A stretch of DNA of 64,000 nucleotides from Schistosoma haematobium (GCF_000699445.3 NC_067197.1:5338152-5402151); one strand, 5' to 3'; shown: positions 47,905-58,690, counted from the first letter of the stretch. Program-made: numbers and translations. The notes: generated by a model not told the origin, from the sequence alone.

Positions 47905-48005
47905 ATAGATGAGGAGTCCCACAATAGGACGAAACAACCGTCCAGTCCTTCCAAGTTTTCCACGGTGGTCTAACTTCAATACACTCATGATCTCAACCGT
48001 TGAAA
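47905..48005 (+). repeat. Family-C SINE, ribozyme and tail only
   Basis: ATGAGGAGTCCCACAATAGG and GACGAAACAACCGTCCAG followed by GTGGTCTAACTTCAATACAC. C3 of the core is A, stem III is mispaired and the head is missing. Confidence 0.7.
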
Positions 48006-48274
48006 TAGATATTTCATTAACATTTTAGTACAAGTATAACATACACTTTGAAGTATATCAATGAAATAAACTTATAAATTACACTAATTTAATATTTACA
48101 AAAGCCATACTTCAATAAACTAGAATAATTTCGATAAGTGATGCCTAGTGATAATTAACTAGAAATTCTAGATCTAAAACTCATTATAATTCATACTCAT
48201 CAGTAAAATGTACCTGTACTTTTAAGGGAACTTATTCTCTCTAATAAATTCAATATTTTATCGATCACTTTCAT

Positions 48275-48390
48275 ACTTATTTACTTACTTACTTACACCT
48301 GTTACTCACAATGGAGCATAGATTGCCAACCAGCATTCTCCAACCCACTCTGTCCTGAGGCTTCTTTTCTAATACTATCCGTTCGGATCA
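48275..48390 (-). mobile_element. TAAG-LINE, terminal ~110 bp
   Basis: TTACTTACTTACTTACACCT and GTTACTCACAATGGAGCATA are the 3' end of the copy-2 subfamily; extreme 5' truncation. A faint family-B-like text lies just upstream (48195-48270). Confidence 0.7.
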
Positions 48391-48394
48391 TAAC

Positions 48395-49415
48395 TGATCT
48401 CCTGTATGACTGAGTTGTATATACAACCAAACCATGAAATTCATATCAGAAAAATCTTTTTTTTTTATTATATCACAATAAAAACAAGTCAAAAGAAGTT
48501 GATGGATAACACAAAAGAAAAATTATCATAAACATTAAAATATCATCAACATCTCATTATCAGTTTATTTTATTTTATTTTTTTATGTGGAGAATATTTT
48601 TTGTTGTTGAAAGAAAAATCATTAATCCGATTTATTTTCCTGATTGACACCCCCCTCCTATTACTCACAATATATTTAACTTAAAGGAAAAGAATTATCT
48701 ATTGCGTGAAACTGATTACATGTATAGATGTATGTATGTATGTATGTATGTATGTGCGTGTGTATATGTACGTACGTACGTCTGTTTATGATGCATATTC
48801 ATGCCATCATGAGCACAAATCTGCGTGTATACACGTCAATTTTATGATTTACCAATTCATGAGAAAAAGATAAGCATAAGATAAGTTGGTTTTGTTTTTT
48901 TTTTCCTTGAAAAAAAAAGTTGATTCAGAAAAGGTGATCAACACCGAATTAGGCACAACTATCATTATTATTATGATGATGATGAATATTTAGTATTCAT
49001 ATCATAAACATTACCACTATCATTAATGTGGACATGTTTTCTTTTTACCTAACTGATGACAATAGTAGTAAACTTGTATATAAAAAATATAAAAAAAGGA
49101 CAAAAAAAAAGAAAAAAAAGAAGAGATCAATCACTGAAAGTGTACATAAAGAAGGAAAAAAAAGATTAAGATTATCTACTTGCTTTTAACTATTGAATAA
49201 TATGAACAAAAGACTAATCAAATCTAATATTCAGTCTTAATATCTTTATCTATTCATTATGTCAGTGAATTACAACACTTTTAAACTAAAAAAACAAAAA
49301 AGAATAATAATAGGGAATTCATGCAAAAAGAAATAATTGAAGCAAAATATTATTTTAATAATTAAGGATGATGATATGAATAAAAAAAGAATAATAGAAA
49401 ATGCTGATACTCATA
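48395..49415. other. AT-rich DNA without recognised features
   Basis: Short TATG/TACG tract at 48725-48780 and several poly(A)-rich patches. No gene seen. Confidence 0.45.
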
Positions 49416-49417
49416 TT

Positions 49418-49505
49418 CCTTCTTCTTCTTCTTCTTCTTCTTCTTCTTCTCCTCCTCCTCCTCCTCCTCCCCCTCCTCCTCCTCCTCCTACTACTACTAC
49501 TACTA

Positions 49506-49571
<66 letters not shown>

Positions 49572-49583
49572 TTACTACTACAG
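49418..49583. repeat. Compound (TTC)n(CTC)n(CTA)n trinucleotide array
   Basis: About nine TTC units, then about fourteen CTC units with one interruption, then about thirty CTA units with ACC and ATT interruptions. It ends exactly at the start of an SR2-like LINE fragment. All frames across it are homopolymeric (Ser/Pro/Thr, Leu, or Arg/Gly/Ser) and are not genes. Confidence 0.9.
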
Positions 49584-50311
49584 GTAAGATATCCGTCTAC
49601 CAACCAAAGGTCGGGTTTACTGCGCAGCATTTCGTTCCGTCCTAATTTATGGCTGTGGATATTCGTAGGTTACTAATATTTGATCATAGGTGTCTTCGAA
49701 GCATTGTTCGTATATCCTGGAACCACCGAATAAGTAATGCAGTTCTTAAGGAACGGGTACTTGGTATGGATGGCAAATCAATTGACGAGGCAGTGAAACT
49801 ACACCAATTGAGGTGGCTGGGACACGTGTTACGTATGCCCAACCACCAACCACCTCGACGAGCAATATTTTATTGTGTAGGAGTAGGTTGGATGAAAGCT
49901 AAGGGCGGCCAGACCAAAACATGGCAAAAATTCATGAACTTACTGACAAGTGGACTGAGCCATGTTGGTAGGTGTAGACTAGCTGGTTGGGATCCGCAAG
50001 ATGATAGTAACCGATGGTTAGAGACGTTGAATGACATGGCTTAAAATCGTTTGCAATAGCGAAGATGCATCCACATTTTGTGTTATCCCAAATTCTAATA
50101 TTCTGAATTATTCATATCCCCTTCTTTTTTTTCTCTCTCTCCAAATTCATTTCACTGGATTATACTCCTTGAATAACATCCTCAAACCCTAATCTTTCCT
50201 ATTACTACTTATACTTTTGCTATCTCTACCACTATGTGATTTGGACTGACAATTGTATCTCTGTGCTAATGTAATGTGATATAGCAACTCGAACTGATGT
50301 ACGTACGTACA
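49584..50311 (+). pseudogene. SR2-like LINE, C-terminus and 3' UTR
   Basis: Starts in the region GRVYCAAFRSVLIYGCG that follows the polymerase, then one stop and a frame change. An open stretch follows (49649-50044) with LRRLLIFDHRCLRSIVRISW-like text, HQLRWLGHVLRMPNHQPPRR, GGQTKTWQKF, LSHVGRCRLAGWDPQDDSNR and the end ETLNDMA. A 3' UTR follows (GATTTGGACTGACAATTG, GCTAATGTAATGTGATATAGC) and ends in (GTAC)n at 50299-50310. The short tandem tail again fits the RTE clade, but with a different unit from the TGAC-tailed copies. It is 5'-truncated right at the triplet array. Confidence 0.8.
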
Positions 50312-50354
50312 AACTTCTACGTTGTTTTTTAACTATTACTATTATTATTATTAA

Positions 50355-50680
50355 CAAAGATGGATAGTGGCTAGCAATGGAATCCAGAAAGCGCGTTTCG
50401 TCCTATTCGGGACTGGTCAATTGGATATACCTGTATCTCAATGTTGATTTATTGAGTTCGAGTCTCAGAGTGAACATCAATTCTGAGATGCAGGTACATC
50501 CAACTGATGAGTCCTTGATTCAACCACTAAGTACTATCCATCCTTGCTTAGAATGCTTGTGAATTAAGGCAATATCAAGGCAATACGTACAGTATTAACA
50601 AATACCAACAAGAGACTGATCAATTGCAGCCTAAACATCAATGGGAAGATTCAAGTAAATAATACCAGTGGAGTTCAACC
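50355..50680. repeat. Inverted pair of family-A repeats
   Basis: 50355-50440 is a minus-strand ribozyme (loop CCGAATA, GGACGAAACGCGC intact, core TTGACCA mutated). 50441-50520 is a plus-strand head end and half ribozyme (CATCCAACTGATGAGTCC, then broken off). 50521-50680 is the plus-strand family-A 3' part (AAGGCAATATCAAGGCAATA). Confidence 0.65.
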
Positions 50681-50970
50681 GCGTCAGTTGTGAGGTAGTA
50701 ACTCATTGATGACAATGGTGGATGTGTCGCTCAATTTCGTGGATTAGTTGAAGTTAGACATTAACACCATTGGATGCCGGCTGAGTGGTCTAGTTGGTTA
50801 AGTGCCTGGCGCGAGACCGATAGGTCCTGGATTCGAATCCCGAGGGGTGCGGGATCGTGAATGCGCACTACTGAGGAGTCCCACAATGGTAACGGAACGG
50901 TCGTCCAGTGCTTCCAGGTTTTCCATAGTAATCTAGCTTCAATCGACTCATGATCTCAACTGTCGAAAAT
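50681..50970 (+). repeat. Family-C SINE with leader, full length
   Basis: Leader (CACTCATTG... GTGGATGTGTCGCTCAATTT), lead-in TTAACACCATTGGATGCCGG, head (GAGTGGTCTAGTTGGTTAAG, GGATTCGAATCCCGAG), ribozyme (CTGAGGA intact, but GGAA for GAAA) and tail to TCATGATCTCAACTGTCG. Complete but ribozyme-dead. Confidence 0.75.
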
Positions 50971-50974
50971 ACCA

Positions 50975-51940
50975 AGTGAATTTATTATTATTATTATTAT
51001 TATCCGGAAAATGTTACGATTCAATAAACAATAAAAAACTTAACTAAATGACAAGTTTTATTATATAATAATGTATTTGAATAAAGTTTCCCTGTCTTCT
51101 TCATTTCATAATCATTTTATATGATCAAACTTCTTACTTGAATTCAAATGTATCATTTCATCTTCTTTTTTTTCATTCTTATCACTTATTTAACTTTTCT
51201 CTTCATTACACATTCTCTTTTACTACTTAAATGAGTGTATATTATTAGCATAATTTATTTATATCATGCTTTAATAATTATCCGATTGTATCATTTAACC
51301 TATTTCACAATCTATTCATTCCTACTGTCATTCATTCATTCACATGTAAACTGATGATGACATATTCATGATTAAAAGGAACTAAGTTTAAGGGTATATA
51401 TATTTCTTTTTATTGTTTTCATTTTTATATTTGTATACATATGTTAGTGGAAAAAAAGTGTGGTAGTGGTGGTGGTGGTGTAGGGGGTGAGAGGTGGAGA
51501 TCTGTTTTTTTGTCGTTGCTGTTGTTGTTGTTATTTTGACAGGTAAATAATGGCATCCTCTTTTTTTTTTCATTTTTTATTTATTTTTTCAATTCTGTTT
51601 CAAAAAAAAAGAAAAAAAAATCAATTTCGATAATTACACTCGATTAAACAGAAGTCATCATTGATACAACAAAGAAATTAAACTAATGAAGGTGTATATT
51701 AGAATGAGATGTGATTTTCTCATTATTATTATTATGATTCATTTCTAAGTCAAGTTCATACTAGTTTGTTTATTTGTTTTATTGATGATTGATAAGGGTA
51801 AAAGTTGAATGGTTATTTTTGACTTTTCAATTAATTTTTATTGAATACAACTGGGAAACCCCCCTCCACCAAAACTTGATTAGGTGTTATATTATGGTAA
51901 TTAAATAAAAGGATATATAATACTCAAATCAATAGTGGAG
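50975..51940. other. AT-rich DNA without recognised features
   Basis: Short GGT and GTT tracts at 51463-51535 and poly(T)/poly(A) patches. No gene seen. Confidence 0.45.
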
Positions 51941-51956
51941 AAGATTTGTAGCTCAG

Positions 51957-52433
51957 GTGGATGATTTTGGTGGAGTTTTGTTCTCTGAGCTGGATGGAAA
52001 ATGGGAGAATTTCGCCAAAATACAGGCTTCCACTCGAGAACAACTATATTTTCTTCACGAGTGTCTTCGCCAGCATGTTCTACCAACAAGTGTAAGATAT
52101 AGACCTCCAATCAACTACCCATTAGGATGGAGAATAGCTGAGCAAAGTGGAAGAAAAATGGTACACCTAATGATAACGGATGCACACTACAGGATCCGCA
52201 AATACCAACACATCATAGAGGACCAAAAGATAAAGCTACAAAGGATGCTCACATCAGAACATTTGGAAATCGTGACAACAGCCATCGAGATATCATGCGA
52301 ACGACATAGAGAACATAGAAGAAACACCTTAAAGACACGACCAAACCATCCAGCTCAGAGAACAAAACTCCAGCAAAAACTCAAATCAATAATGTCAATA
52401 TTGAAGTTAAAAGGATTTGTAAAGATTGTCTAG
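51957..52433 (+). CDS. Possible Penelope-like element N-terminal ORF
   Basis: A 158-residue open frame with balanced, protein-like composition: FGGVLFSELDGKWENFAKIQ, LYFLHECLRQHVLPTSVRYR, PPINYPLGWRIAEQSGRKM, MITDAHYRIRKYQHIIEDQK, then a charged helical stretch. The pattern FLxxCLxxxVxPxxVR followed by a helix with RIxxYxxxI resembles what I remember of the region upstream of the reverse transcriptase in Penelope-like elements, a group that in several animals carries hammerhead ribozymes. No polymerase or GIY-YIG region follows; a LINE tail begins at 52456. It is a fragment at best, and the family call is tentative. Confidence 0.45.
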   Translation: MDDFGGVLFSELDGKWENFAKIQASTREQLYFLHECLRQHVLPTSVRYRPPINYPLGWRIAEQSGRKMVHLMITDAHYRIRKYQHIIEDQKIKLQRMLTSEHLEIVTTAIEISCERHREHRRNTLKTRPNHPAQRTKLQQKLKSIMSILKLKGFVKIV

Positions 52434-52455
52434 TTTGAAGTGAGTCTATGTCATA

Positions 52456-52755
52456 GCTTACTTACTTACTTACTTATGCTTGTTACTCCTTGTGGAGGAG
52501 CAGAGGCCAACCACCAGCACTCCTCATCCAACCCTGTCATGGACAATCCTTTCCAGTTGTTATTCATCATTTTCATATCTGATTCTAATGTGTTCTTTGA
52601 CCTTCCTCTTTTCCACTTCCCTTGATGATTCCAAGTTAGGGCTTGCATCATGATGCAGTTTGGTGATTTCTGTAATGTATGTCTTATCCACTTCCATCGT
52701 CTTTTCCTAATTTCCTCTTCATCTGGAAGCTCGTTTGTTCTCTCTGTAATAGGTT
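52456..52755 (-). mobile_element. TAAG-LINE 3' fragment
   Basis: Plus strand CTTACTTACTTACTTATGCT then GTTACTCCTTGTGGAGGAGC. On the minus strand [37 protein letters not shown] and [20 protein letters not shown]. Frame breaks are present. Confidence 0.8.
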
Positions 52756-52859
52756 GGTGTAGTATGAAGAAGAATAAATAAAAACCCATTGAGTACTAGG
52801 TAACAGTTTTATTTTATAGTTTGAGTTTAGTTTTTTTTCGAAAAAAATCCACTAAAAGC

Positions 52860-53400
52860 AAGGAAAGTTTCTTTCTCATATGAGCCTTTTCAATAAAGTG
52901 CATTCACGATCCTCTCTCAACATGAATCGAACTAAGAAAATTTAGGTCTTGTGGTAAACGTTCAATCTTCAAGTCACTGAGTTGGCATTCAATGGTTTGC
53001 ATTTCTAACTTTAATTAATTTGTGAAATTACATAACTATCTTCTAGTGTCGTTGGTGAATAAATGCCTCAAATTTGATATGGATGAACTCTACCGGTCAT
53101 GATTTCTCACGAGAGCTCCTAGGATTGCCAGTAAATTGGTCACTAGCGAGCATGTTATTATTGTTAACATGGATGACCTATAAATAATGTTAAATTTTGT
53201 TGTTTACATCTTGGAGCGAAATGATAGTGTCAATAGTAATGTACTCATTAATGACTGTTTTTAAGAGGTAATTTCCAGAGCTCTAGTATAAAGTTATTAC
53301 CAGTGAAGTACAGTTGTGTCGTGGGTGGTGTAGACTTCACTGACATAACTCAATAACTATCAAAGTGTATTATAAATGAAGTGGGATTAGAAACTTGGAC
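52860..53400. repeat. Decayed family-C pieces
   Basis: 52880-53010 is a minus-strand head remnant (CATTCACGATCCTCTCTC, AATCGAACTAAG). 53225-53395 is a plus-strand leader remnant (TTAATGACTGTTTTTAAGAG, CAGTGAAGTACAG). Confidence 0.45.
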
Positions 53401-53509
53401 TAGTAAATACAAATTCATTAGTTCATGAGTATCATGGTCACCCCAATATAAAAGAGTATTTAACTACATCTCACTTCTGGTTTGTTTTTGCGTTAATATA
53501 AAGTAATTG

Positions 53510-53770
53510 GACGTGGTTGGTAGAAAATATTGAACACATGTTTCTTACTAGTTGGCGCTGATCGGAGACGCATACACGGAATTCTGAGGGGAAATGACGC
53601 TCCTTCCAACAGTTCAACAAACTTTTATAGTCTATGTTATCTTTGAGTTAACTTGAGCATGATTGATTTCCTCTTGGACTGATAAATTTTCACCGATTGA
53701 TCACTGATTAATGACTAATTTTATGTTTGTCTATTCCTTTAGTGTTGATCGAATTCTATAGATCAAGTTA
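53510..53770. repeat. Decayed family-B SINE
   Basis: ACGTGGTTGGTAG, ACATGTTTCTTACTAGTTGG, CGCTGATCGGAGACGCATAC follow the family-B order on the minus strand. A leader-like ATTGATCACTGATTAATGAC follows at 53697. Confidence 0.4.
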
Positions 53771-53774
53771 CAAT

Positions 53775-54270
53775 AGATCGGTCAGTTCAACTCAGTTGAT
53801 ATCGTGTACACAATCTTTTGATATAAAACTGTTGTGTTTTGTTTACTGGTGAAGAGATAGATAATATATAATACGTAAAATAGTTCCATTTTAACGACCA
53901 ATTCACTCAACACACAAGATTATTATCACTTTTAGTATATGGTTACGTAATATATTTTCTAAAAATGAGTTCTCCTCCAATTTGAAAATTACTTTACATT
54001 ATGAAATGGTAACCTTTGGCAACAAAACAATTGAAATAAGCTGTGTTTTGTATATACACGAGTGTTAACTTATTTCAGATATAGTTAAATGATAATAATT
54101 TTAATGCTCCATTATCATTGATTAAGATAATATCAATGAATTGTTGAGTTCTTTAAATGAAAAACATAAATACGTAATCAACTGGTAATGTTAAAACCTT
54201 TTAAAGTGTTGATTATAATGCTCATGACGTACAATTGAGAAGAGATAAAAAGTTAGTTCTTATAAATAAT
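53775..54270. other. AT-rich spacer
   Basis: No feature recognised. Confidence 0.4.
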
Positions 54271-54277
54271 CTATTCA

Positions 54278-54832
54278 AACTTGAACGTTTATTTGTCTGC
54301 CCCCAAATGCCCTGGTACGGCCGAAAGTGGGGAGAGCCAGCACTTCCTCTCGAAATGCTTTCACATGGCCACGCGTATATAGCCTCCGCCAGAGAAGTCC
54401 TGCTCACTGCCTTCTCGTGAAATTACTGTTGTCTACGAAATTAAGAGGACGAAAAGCAAATGTCCGGCGCTTTAACCAGGTTAGTGGATACGGAGAGTTC
54501 ACCTAGAGGAGTTGAAAAACCCTCATTCCAAACAAATGGTGCATATGGGCTCCACGATCCTGAGGGAAAAAATGGAGTATGAACCAATCATTGGTTACTA
54601 GCTACCATGCGACTGCATCTCCTGACGTTGCTCCACTGCCTTGTGGATCAGACCTTTAAATCAAAAGCTAAGAGTGTGTTCTCCTAAGAAAACCGCCGGC
54701 TTCGCTCTGGGCACCTAGGCAGTATCATATACCACACACAAATCAAATGAGATTTGTGTGGCGCATATGTATTCGGTGCCCCTTTGTACCAATATCTATG
54801 TGTTCAAATAAATAAATAAAATGTTTGTCTAA
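54278..54832 (+). mobile_element. 3' end of another non-LTR retrotransposon, (AAAT)n tail
   Basis: A 550-bp block much GC-richer than its surroundings (CCTGGTACGGCCGAAAGTGG, AAGCAAATGTCCGGCGC, GGGCTCCACGATCCTGAGG, CGCCGGCTTCGCTCTGGGC). It contains a small hairpin CACACACAAATCAAATGAGATTTGTGTGG region and ends in AAATAAATAAATAAAATG. I recall very similar text as an abundant schistosome LINE 3' UTR, possibly of the SR3/Perere group, but cannot confirm the name. No polymerase is present. Confidence 0.6.
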
Positions 54833-54834
54833 TG

Positions 54835-55265
54835 TAGCAAAGTAATTTCTCGATTAAATTGTGCTTTGTTACAATTTTTGAGCATATGCAACAAACAAAT
54901 GTATTTGATTTCTTATTTATTCTTACATAAAATTGTGATATCAATATTGTAATCTGTACACGTTTGTACTCAAGTGAAAATCCTTCAGTTGATTCACAAG
55001 TAATATAAAGTTGTTCCTGTTTAGGTCGGTACCATATTTACTACCAATCCTACTAATATTCATACTACTACTGTAGTGAACGAGGACACCAGTGGGGACA
55101 ACTAAATGTATTTCAATACATCTTAGTAAAATCTGAGAACCACAAAACAAATACTTCATTTGCAAAATGTTAATCAATTGCCTCACACTTCATTGTTCTT
55201 TCGTATTCACAGCAATTATTCTCTGTTCTTGTTCTCTTTTCTTCTGTCTTCTTAACTTTCTGCCT
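54835..55265. other. AT-rich DNA, probable intron next to the candidate exon
   Basis: No repeat family recognised. The last ~70 bases before 55270 are strongly pyrimidine-rich. Confidence 0.4.
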
Positions 55266-55269
55266 CCAG

Positions 55270-55350
55270 GCATTCCATTTTCGACTGGTGATGCACACTA
55301 CTTATATCTGTTGACATCAGTAGCATATATCACAGTTGGAAGTTTACAAT
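55270..55350 (+). CDS. Candidate internal exon of a host gene (27 codons)
   Basis: A long pyrimidine tract (TTGTTCTCTTTTCTTCTGTC, TTCTTAACTTTCTGCCTCCAG) ends in a CAG acceptor. A consensus donor AT|GTAAGT follows 81 nt later. In the phase without stops the segment reads IPFSTGDAHYLYLLTSVAY then ITVGSLQ, starting and ending in phase 1, so it could be spliced in or out without changing the frame. The hydrophobic middle (LYLLTSVAYITVG) would suit a membrane protein. I do not recognise the family. It is the only exon-like segment with good signals on both sides that I found. Confidence 0.35.
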
Positions 55351-55590
55351 GTAAGTGATAAGTGACATAAATATATAGTTTGTTTCTTTTCCGATTAGCC
55401 AAATTGTAACAGTTTTCTACAGAGATAACATTTAGAATAAAGGAAAATGAAAGAGGAATTGGAAATTACATAAATAATTAATTCCTTTTTTTATTGAAAA
55501 GTATATTCTGGGTTAAAGTAGATTGATGGATAACATTCTGTGATACTAAATTTAAGCTTCAGCAAAATTAACAACATTTCTTCAGATGGA
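55351..55590. other. AT-rich spacer
   Basis: No feature recognised. Confidence 0.35.
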
Positions 55591-55594
55591 TGAG

Positions 55595-55864
55595 ACTATA
55601 ATTTATGGACGACCTTTGAGAGGCGCCTTAGTGACTTTGAGGATGTCCGCCTGTTTACTGGGGTTAAATGACGGTCGTAAACTTGTGTAAAGAATAAGGA
55701 TTATGATTTACAATTGATGGTTAGGGTTAGGAATTAGATTTATGATTTTCATCACGAATCGATATCAGCTATAATGCAAAGACTCTATTTAGTCAAATGG
55801 ATAAATGAATTTCGCGCCAAAATCCAACATCTGTTATCCTAAATGTGATTGGTTCGTTCATAAA
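55595..55864 (+). repeat. Unclassified dispersed repeat X, second copy
   Basis: Counterpart, in opposite orientation, of 7153-7425. It includes GACGACCTTTGAGAGGCGCC, GGGGTTAAATGACGGTCG, AATTTCGCGCCAAAATCC and GATTGGTTCGTTCATAAA. No coding frame. Confidence 0.5.
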
Positions 55865-56540
55865 TTATATTCTCTCCCTAAGATGTTAATAATCAAACTA
55901 TAAAAAAAGATGTATTAGATATAACAGGAAACATACACTTTAGATTCCTTTATTCAATATCATTCTTCATAAAAAACAATGTATTGCAAAATGAAGTGAA
56001 ATGAATGAAATTGTAGAGCCAGTGTAATGTAATTGAGCCCTAGCCAAATCAGTTACAGAATATCGAATAGATCATCGATCCCTGTCAAAGTCAGGATACA
56101 ACCAACGTGTATCACTTAATCGTATGCCATGAACTGGCCAATGCGGTGGTGGTCTCACTATCTTCTCTGTACCCATTCTTACTCATATATTTCCGTGATT
56201 ACATCCTTTGTGTTGTACAGTCTTAAAAGCATCCATAGTACCTTAACACGACGAAAGGGTAGTCCACGTTAGATGCTGATTGCGAGGTGTGGTTTCGAAG
56301 TTAGCTGTTAGTCACACTATTCACATCTAACTCGAGTAGGCCCCCAGTCATTCGAAATAGATCATCTACGTTGGTGATCTACAACATGTCAAAATAGTTT
56401 TCTTGTGAAGATTATTTTATCTTTAAGACTTGTTTTCTAAGATTGAAAAGTTTTTTCTAATTCAGTAAAAGCAACATATACTATGTGGAAGAATTGACTT
56501 ACAGTTTGAAATTTGATTGATTTAAGAAAACCATAGCTAG
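55865..56540. other. Unassigned sequence
   Basis: 56030-56350 is GC-richer and may be old repeat material (AACCAACGTGTATCACTTAA, TAGGCCCCCAGTCATTCG). No family recognised. Confidence 0.35.
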
Positions 56541-56544
56541 AGGA

Positions 56545-56800
56545 GTTTAATCATGTTAGGTGTGAGGTAGTTGCACACTAAAGGTAATGGAAAATGCTGA
56601 TATAGTATTGAGAATTGGTTAAACTTAGACATGTAAAATATTGGATGCAATAGTCTAAAGGTTAAGACCTCACCGTAAGTCCTGATGCTCCTGGGTCCAA
56701 TCGTTGGTGGGGACATGGATGAGCACTATTAAGGGATTTTATACTTGAGCACAAAGTTGTCCAATACTACATGGTTCCCATTGGCACTCTAACTGGGTTC
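56545..56800 (+). repeat. Family-C SINE, old copy with leader
   Basis: Leader (GGAGTTTAATCATGTTAGGT), lead-in TATTGGATGCAATAGTCTAA, head (GGTTAAGACC, CTCCTGGGTCCAATCG) and a ribozyme decayed beyond folding. Confidence 0.5.
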
Positions 56801-57350
56801 AATCTGTGATGAATGCTACTTATAAATTAGACCATTATTACACTTTGAATGGTAGGTATATATTACTGTATAACACTAAATAAGAAATTTGGCTGATCGT
56901 AAATGATGAGAACAGAAGTGCGTACCTCCCCTACATAAAATGAACAAAAAAATATCCAAATCACACAATGTGTATTGTATCAGTAAACAGTGAAGTTGAA
57001 CTCGATAATCAGTATTTTACATAGCCAGCTAATTCATTGCTATTCGCATCTAAATTAATATCTGGGTAACTGTCTTACATCTACCTTGGTTGACTTTATA
57101 GGTTATGATTTTTCAGTAAAATTATATGTGCTGAGGAGTTTCAATCAAAATTCCTTGATTTTTAAAGTTTATTCACAATTGGCCTTAGTTTAAGGAACTA
57201 CAACCAACAACCTTTGAAAATTCATCAAATCTCCACAAGCTAACTAATATAATAAGTGTGTTGTTATTTGTTAAATATGAATAGGAATGTCAGTTTAAAG
57301 TATGTAGTGTTTATAAATGTTAGAAACGTTAAATCACAAGTAATAATACA
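56801..57350. other. AT-rich spacer
   Basis: No feature recognised. Confidence 0.35.
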
Positions 57351-57354
57351 GTTA

Positions 57355-57530
57355 GAAATCATAACAATAGTTGGCACGCGAGATCGAAGATCCTGGGTTC
57401 GAGTCCCATGTGTGGAATTGTGAATACACACTGCTGAGAAGTTCCATACTAGGACGGAACGGTCGTCCAAAGCTTCCAAGTTTTCAATGATCGTCTAGCT
57501 TAAACCGACTCTTGAATTGAACTATTAAAT
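57355..57530 (+). repeat. Family-C SINE, dead ribozyme
   Basis: Head part GATCCTGGGTTCGAGTCCC, ribozyme (CTGAGAA and GGAA, both invariant positions changed) and tail (ATCGTCTAGCTTAAACCGAC). Confidence 0.65.
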
Positions 57531-57534
57531 AAAT

Positions 57535-58030
57535 ATATTTAGTAAGAAATTATGTATTACGTGAAATCATATAAAGAAATACATTAGAGTTGTAGCGGTA
57601 AATAAATTCCCAAAATAAATAGCTCTGTAAGTCTTTGACATTGAATGTCGACCACATTAGTTATAATGGACCCACCTAACTGAAGGCGCTCGATCATACA
57701 TCCGCACCAGATCACGAGTGGGAACACCGTGCTCAACATCCCCTGCAATCGCTAACCTGCCTAGATCAGGCGATCCTCATTATATTGATAACTTCCTTGC
57801 TTCTGTCATTTGATTTCACTTGGTGGGTACTATTCATATTAAGTGTTACTGGTTAAAGCGTTATCAAACTCCAAATACCTGTGGGATCTTCAGAGTCAAC
57901 TAAGTCTTGTGTTCATATATAAAGGAAATCATAGATGTTGAAATTTAATAAATTTCAGTTAACAAAATATAAATGGAACACGAATATGTGCAATTCATTG
58001 ACTACTGAACTGTGTCTTGTTTGTCTAACC
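57535..58030. other. Unassigned sequence
   Basis: 57640-57800 is GC-richer (CGATCATACATCCGCACCAG, GGGAACACCGTGCTCAAC) but unrecognised. Confidence 0.35.
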
Positions 58031-58034
58031 GTTT

Positions 58035-58690
58035 AGCATTGTCAGTATAGGGGTTGTGGAGATCATTAAATTTTTTATTAAGATCATGAACCGATTAATG
58101 TTGGGCCACCATTGGAAACCCGGAAGCACTGGATGGCCGTTTCGTCCTATTGTGGGACTCCTCAGTAGTGTGCATCCACGATCCCACCTCGCGGGATTTG
58201 AACCCAGATTTCCAACAGTGGTCTAGCATCAATCGGTTCATGATCTCAATAAAAAAACTTAACAATCTCCACAACCCATATACTGATAATTACCATGTAC
58301 TCACTAATGATTAGCTTCGTGAGGTAATTCTCGGAGTTCTAGTGAGAAGCTGTGACTAGTGCAGCTAATCCGTGTCGGGTAGAGACAGGTATCTATCTCA
58401 GTACAATCGAAGATGGTTACACAATTTGGTGGATTGGTTGAAGTTAGACATTAACATTGTTGGATGCGAACTGAGTGGTCTGGGGTTTAAACGTTCACTT
58501 GCGAGACTGAAGGCCCTGAATTTGAATCCCGCTAGGCGGTATCGTGGATACCCACTGCGGTGGAGTCCTATAATAGGATGAAACGGCCGTCCAGTGCTTC
58601 CAAGTTTTCAATGTTGGTCTAACACCAATCGGTTCATGATCTCAATCAAAACTTAATAATTTCCACAACCCCTATACTGATATATGTAAA
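58035..58690. repeat. Family-C SINE block: inverted copy plus tandem unit
   Basis: 58035-58206 is a minus-strand copy (tail, intact-core ribozyme, part of head). 58207-58290 is a plus-strand tail ending CAACCCATATACTGATA. It continues without break into a complete plus-strand unit, 58290-58690: leader (ATGTACTCACTAATGATTAG), head (GAGTGGTCTGGGGTTTAAAC, TGAATTTGAATCCC), ribozyme and a second tail. Tail-to-tail spacing is 396 nt, giving the length of one tandem unit. The plus-strand ribozyme reads CGGTGGA for CTGAGGA and is dead. Confidence 0.8.
58126..58173 (-). ncRNA. Hammerhead ribozyme, core intact (family C)
   Basis: CTGAGGA and GAAA intact. Stem II is GTCC / GGAC with loop CACAATA. The cleavage triplet is ATC (allowed). 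Stem III has one mismatch (ACGG / CCAT). Stem I is GCAC.CT / CAGTGC with changes near the core. Moderate candidate. Confidence 0.6.

Noticed and set aside
49337..49676. Serine/proline/threonine, leucine and arginine-rich open frames
   Set aside because: Translations of the trinucleotide array in different frames; not genes.
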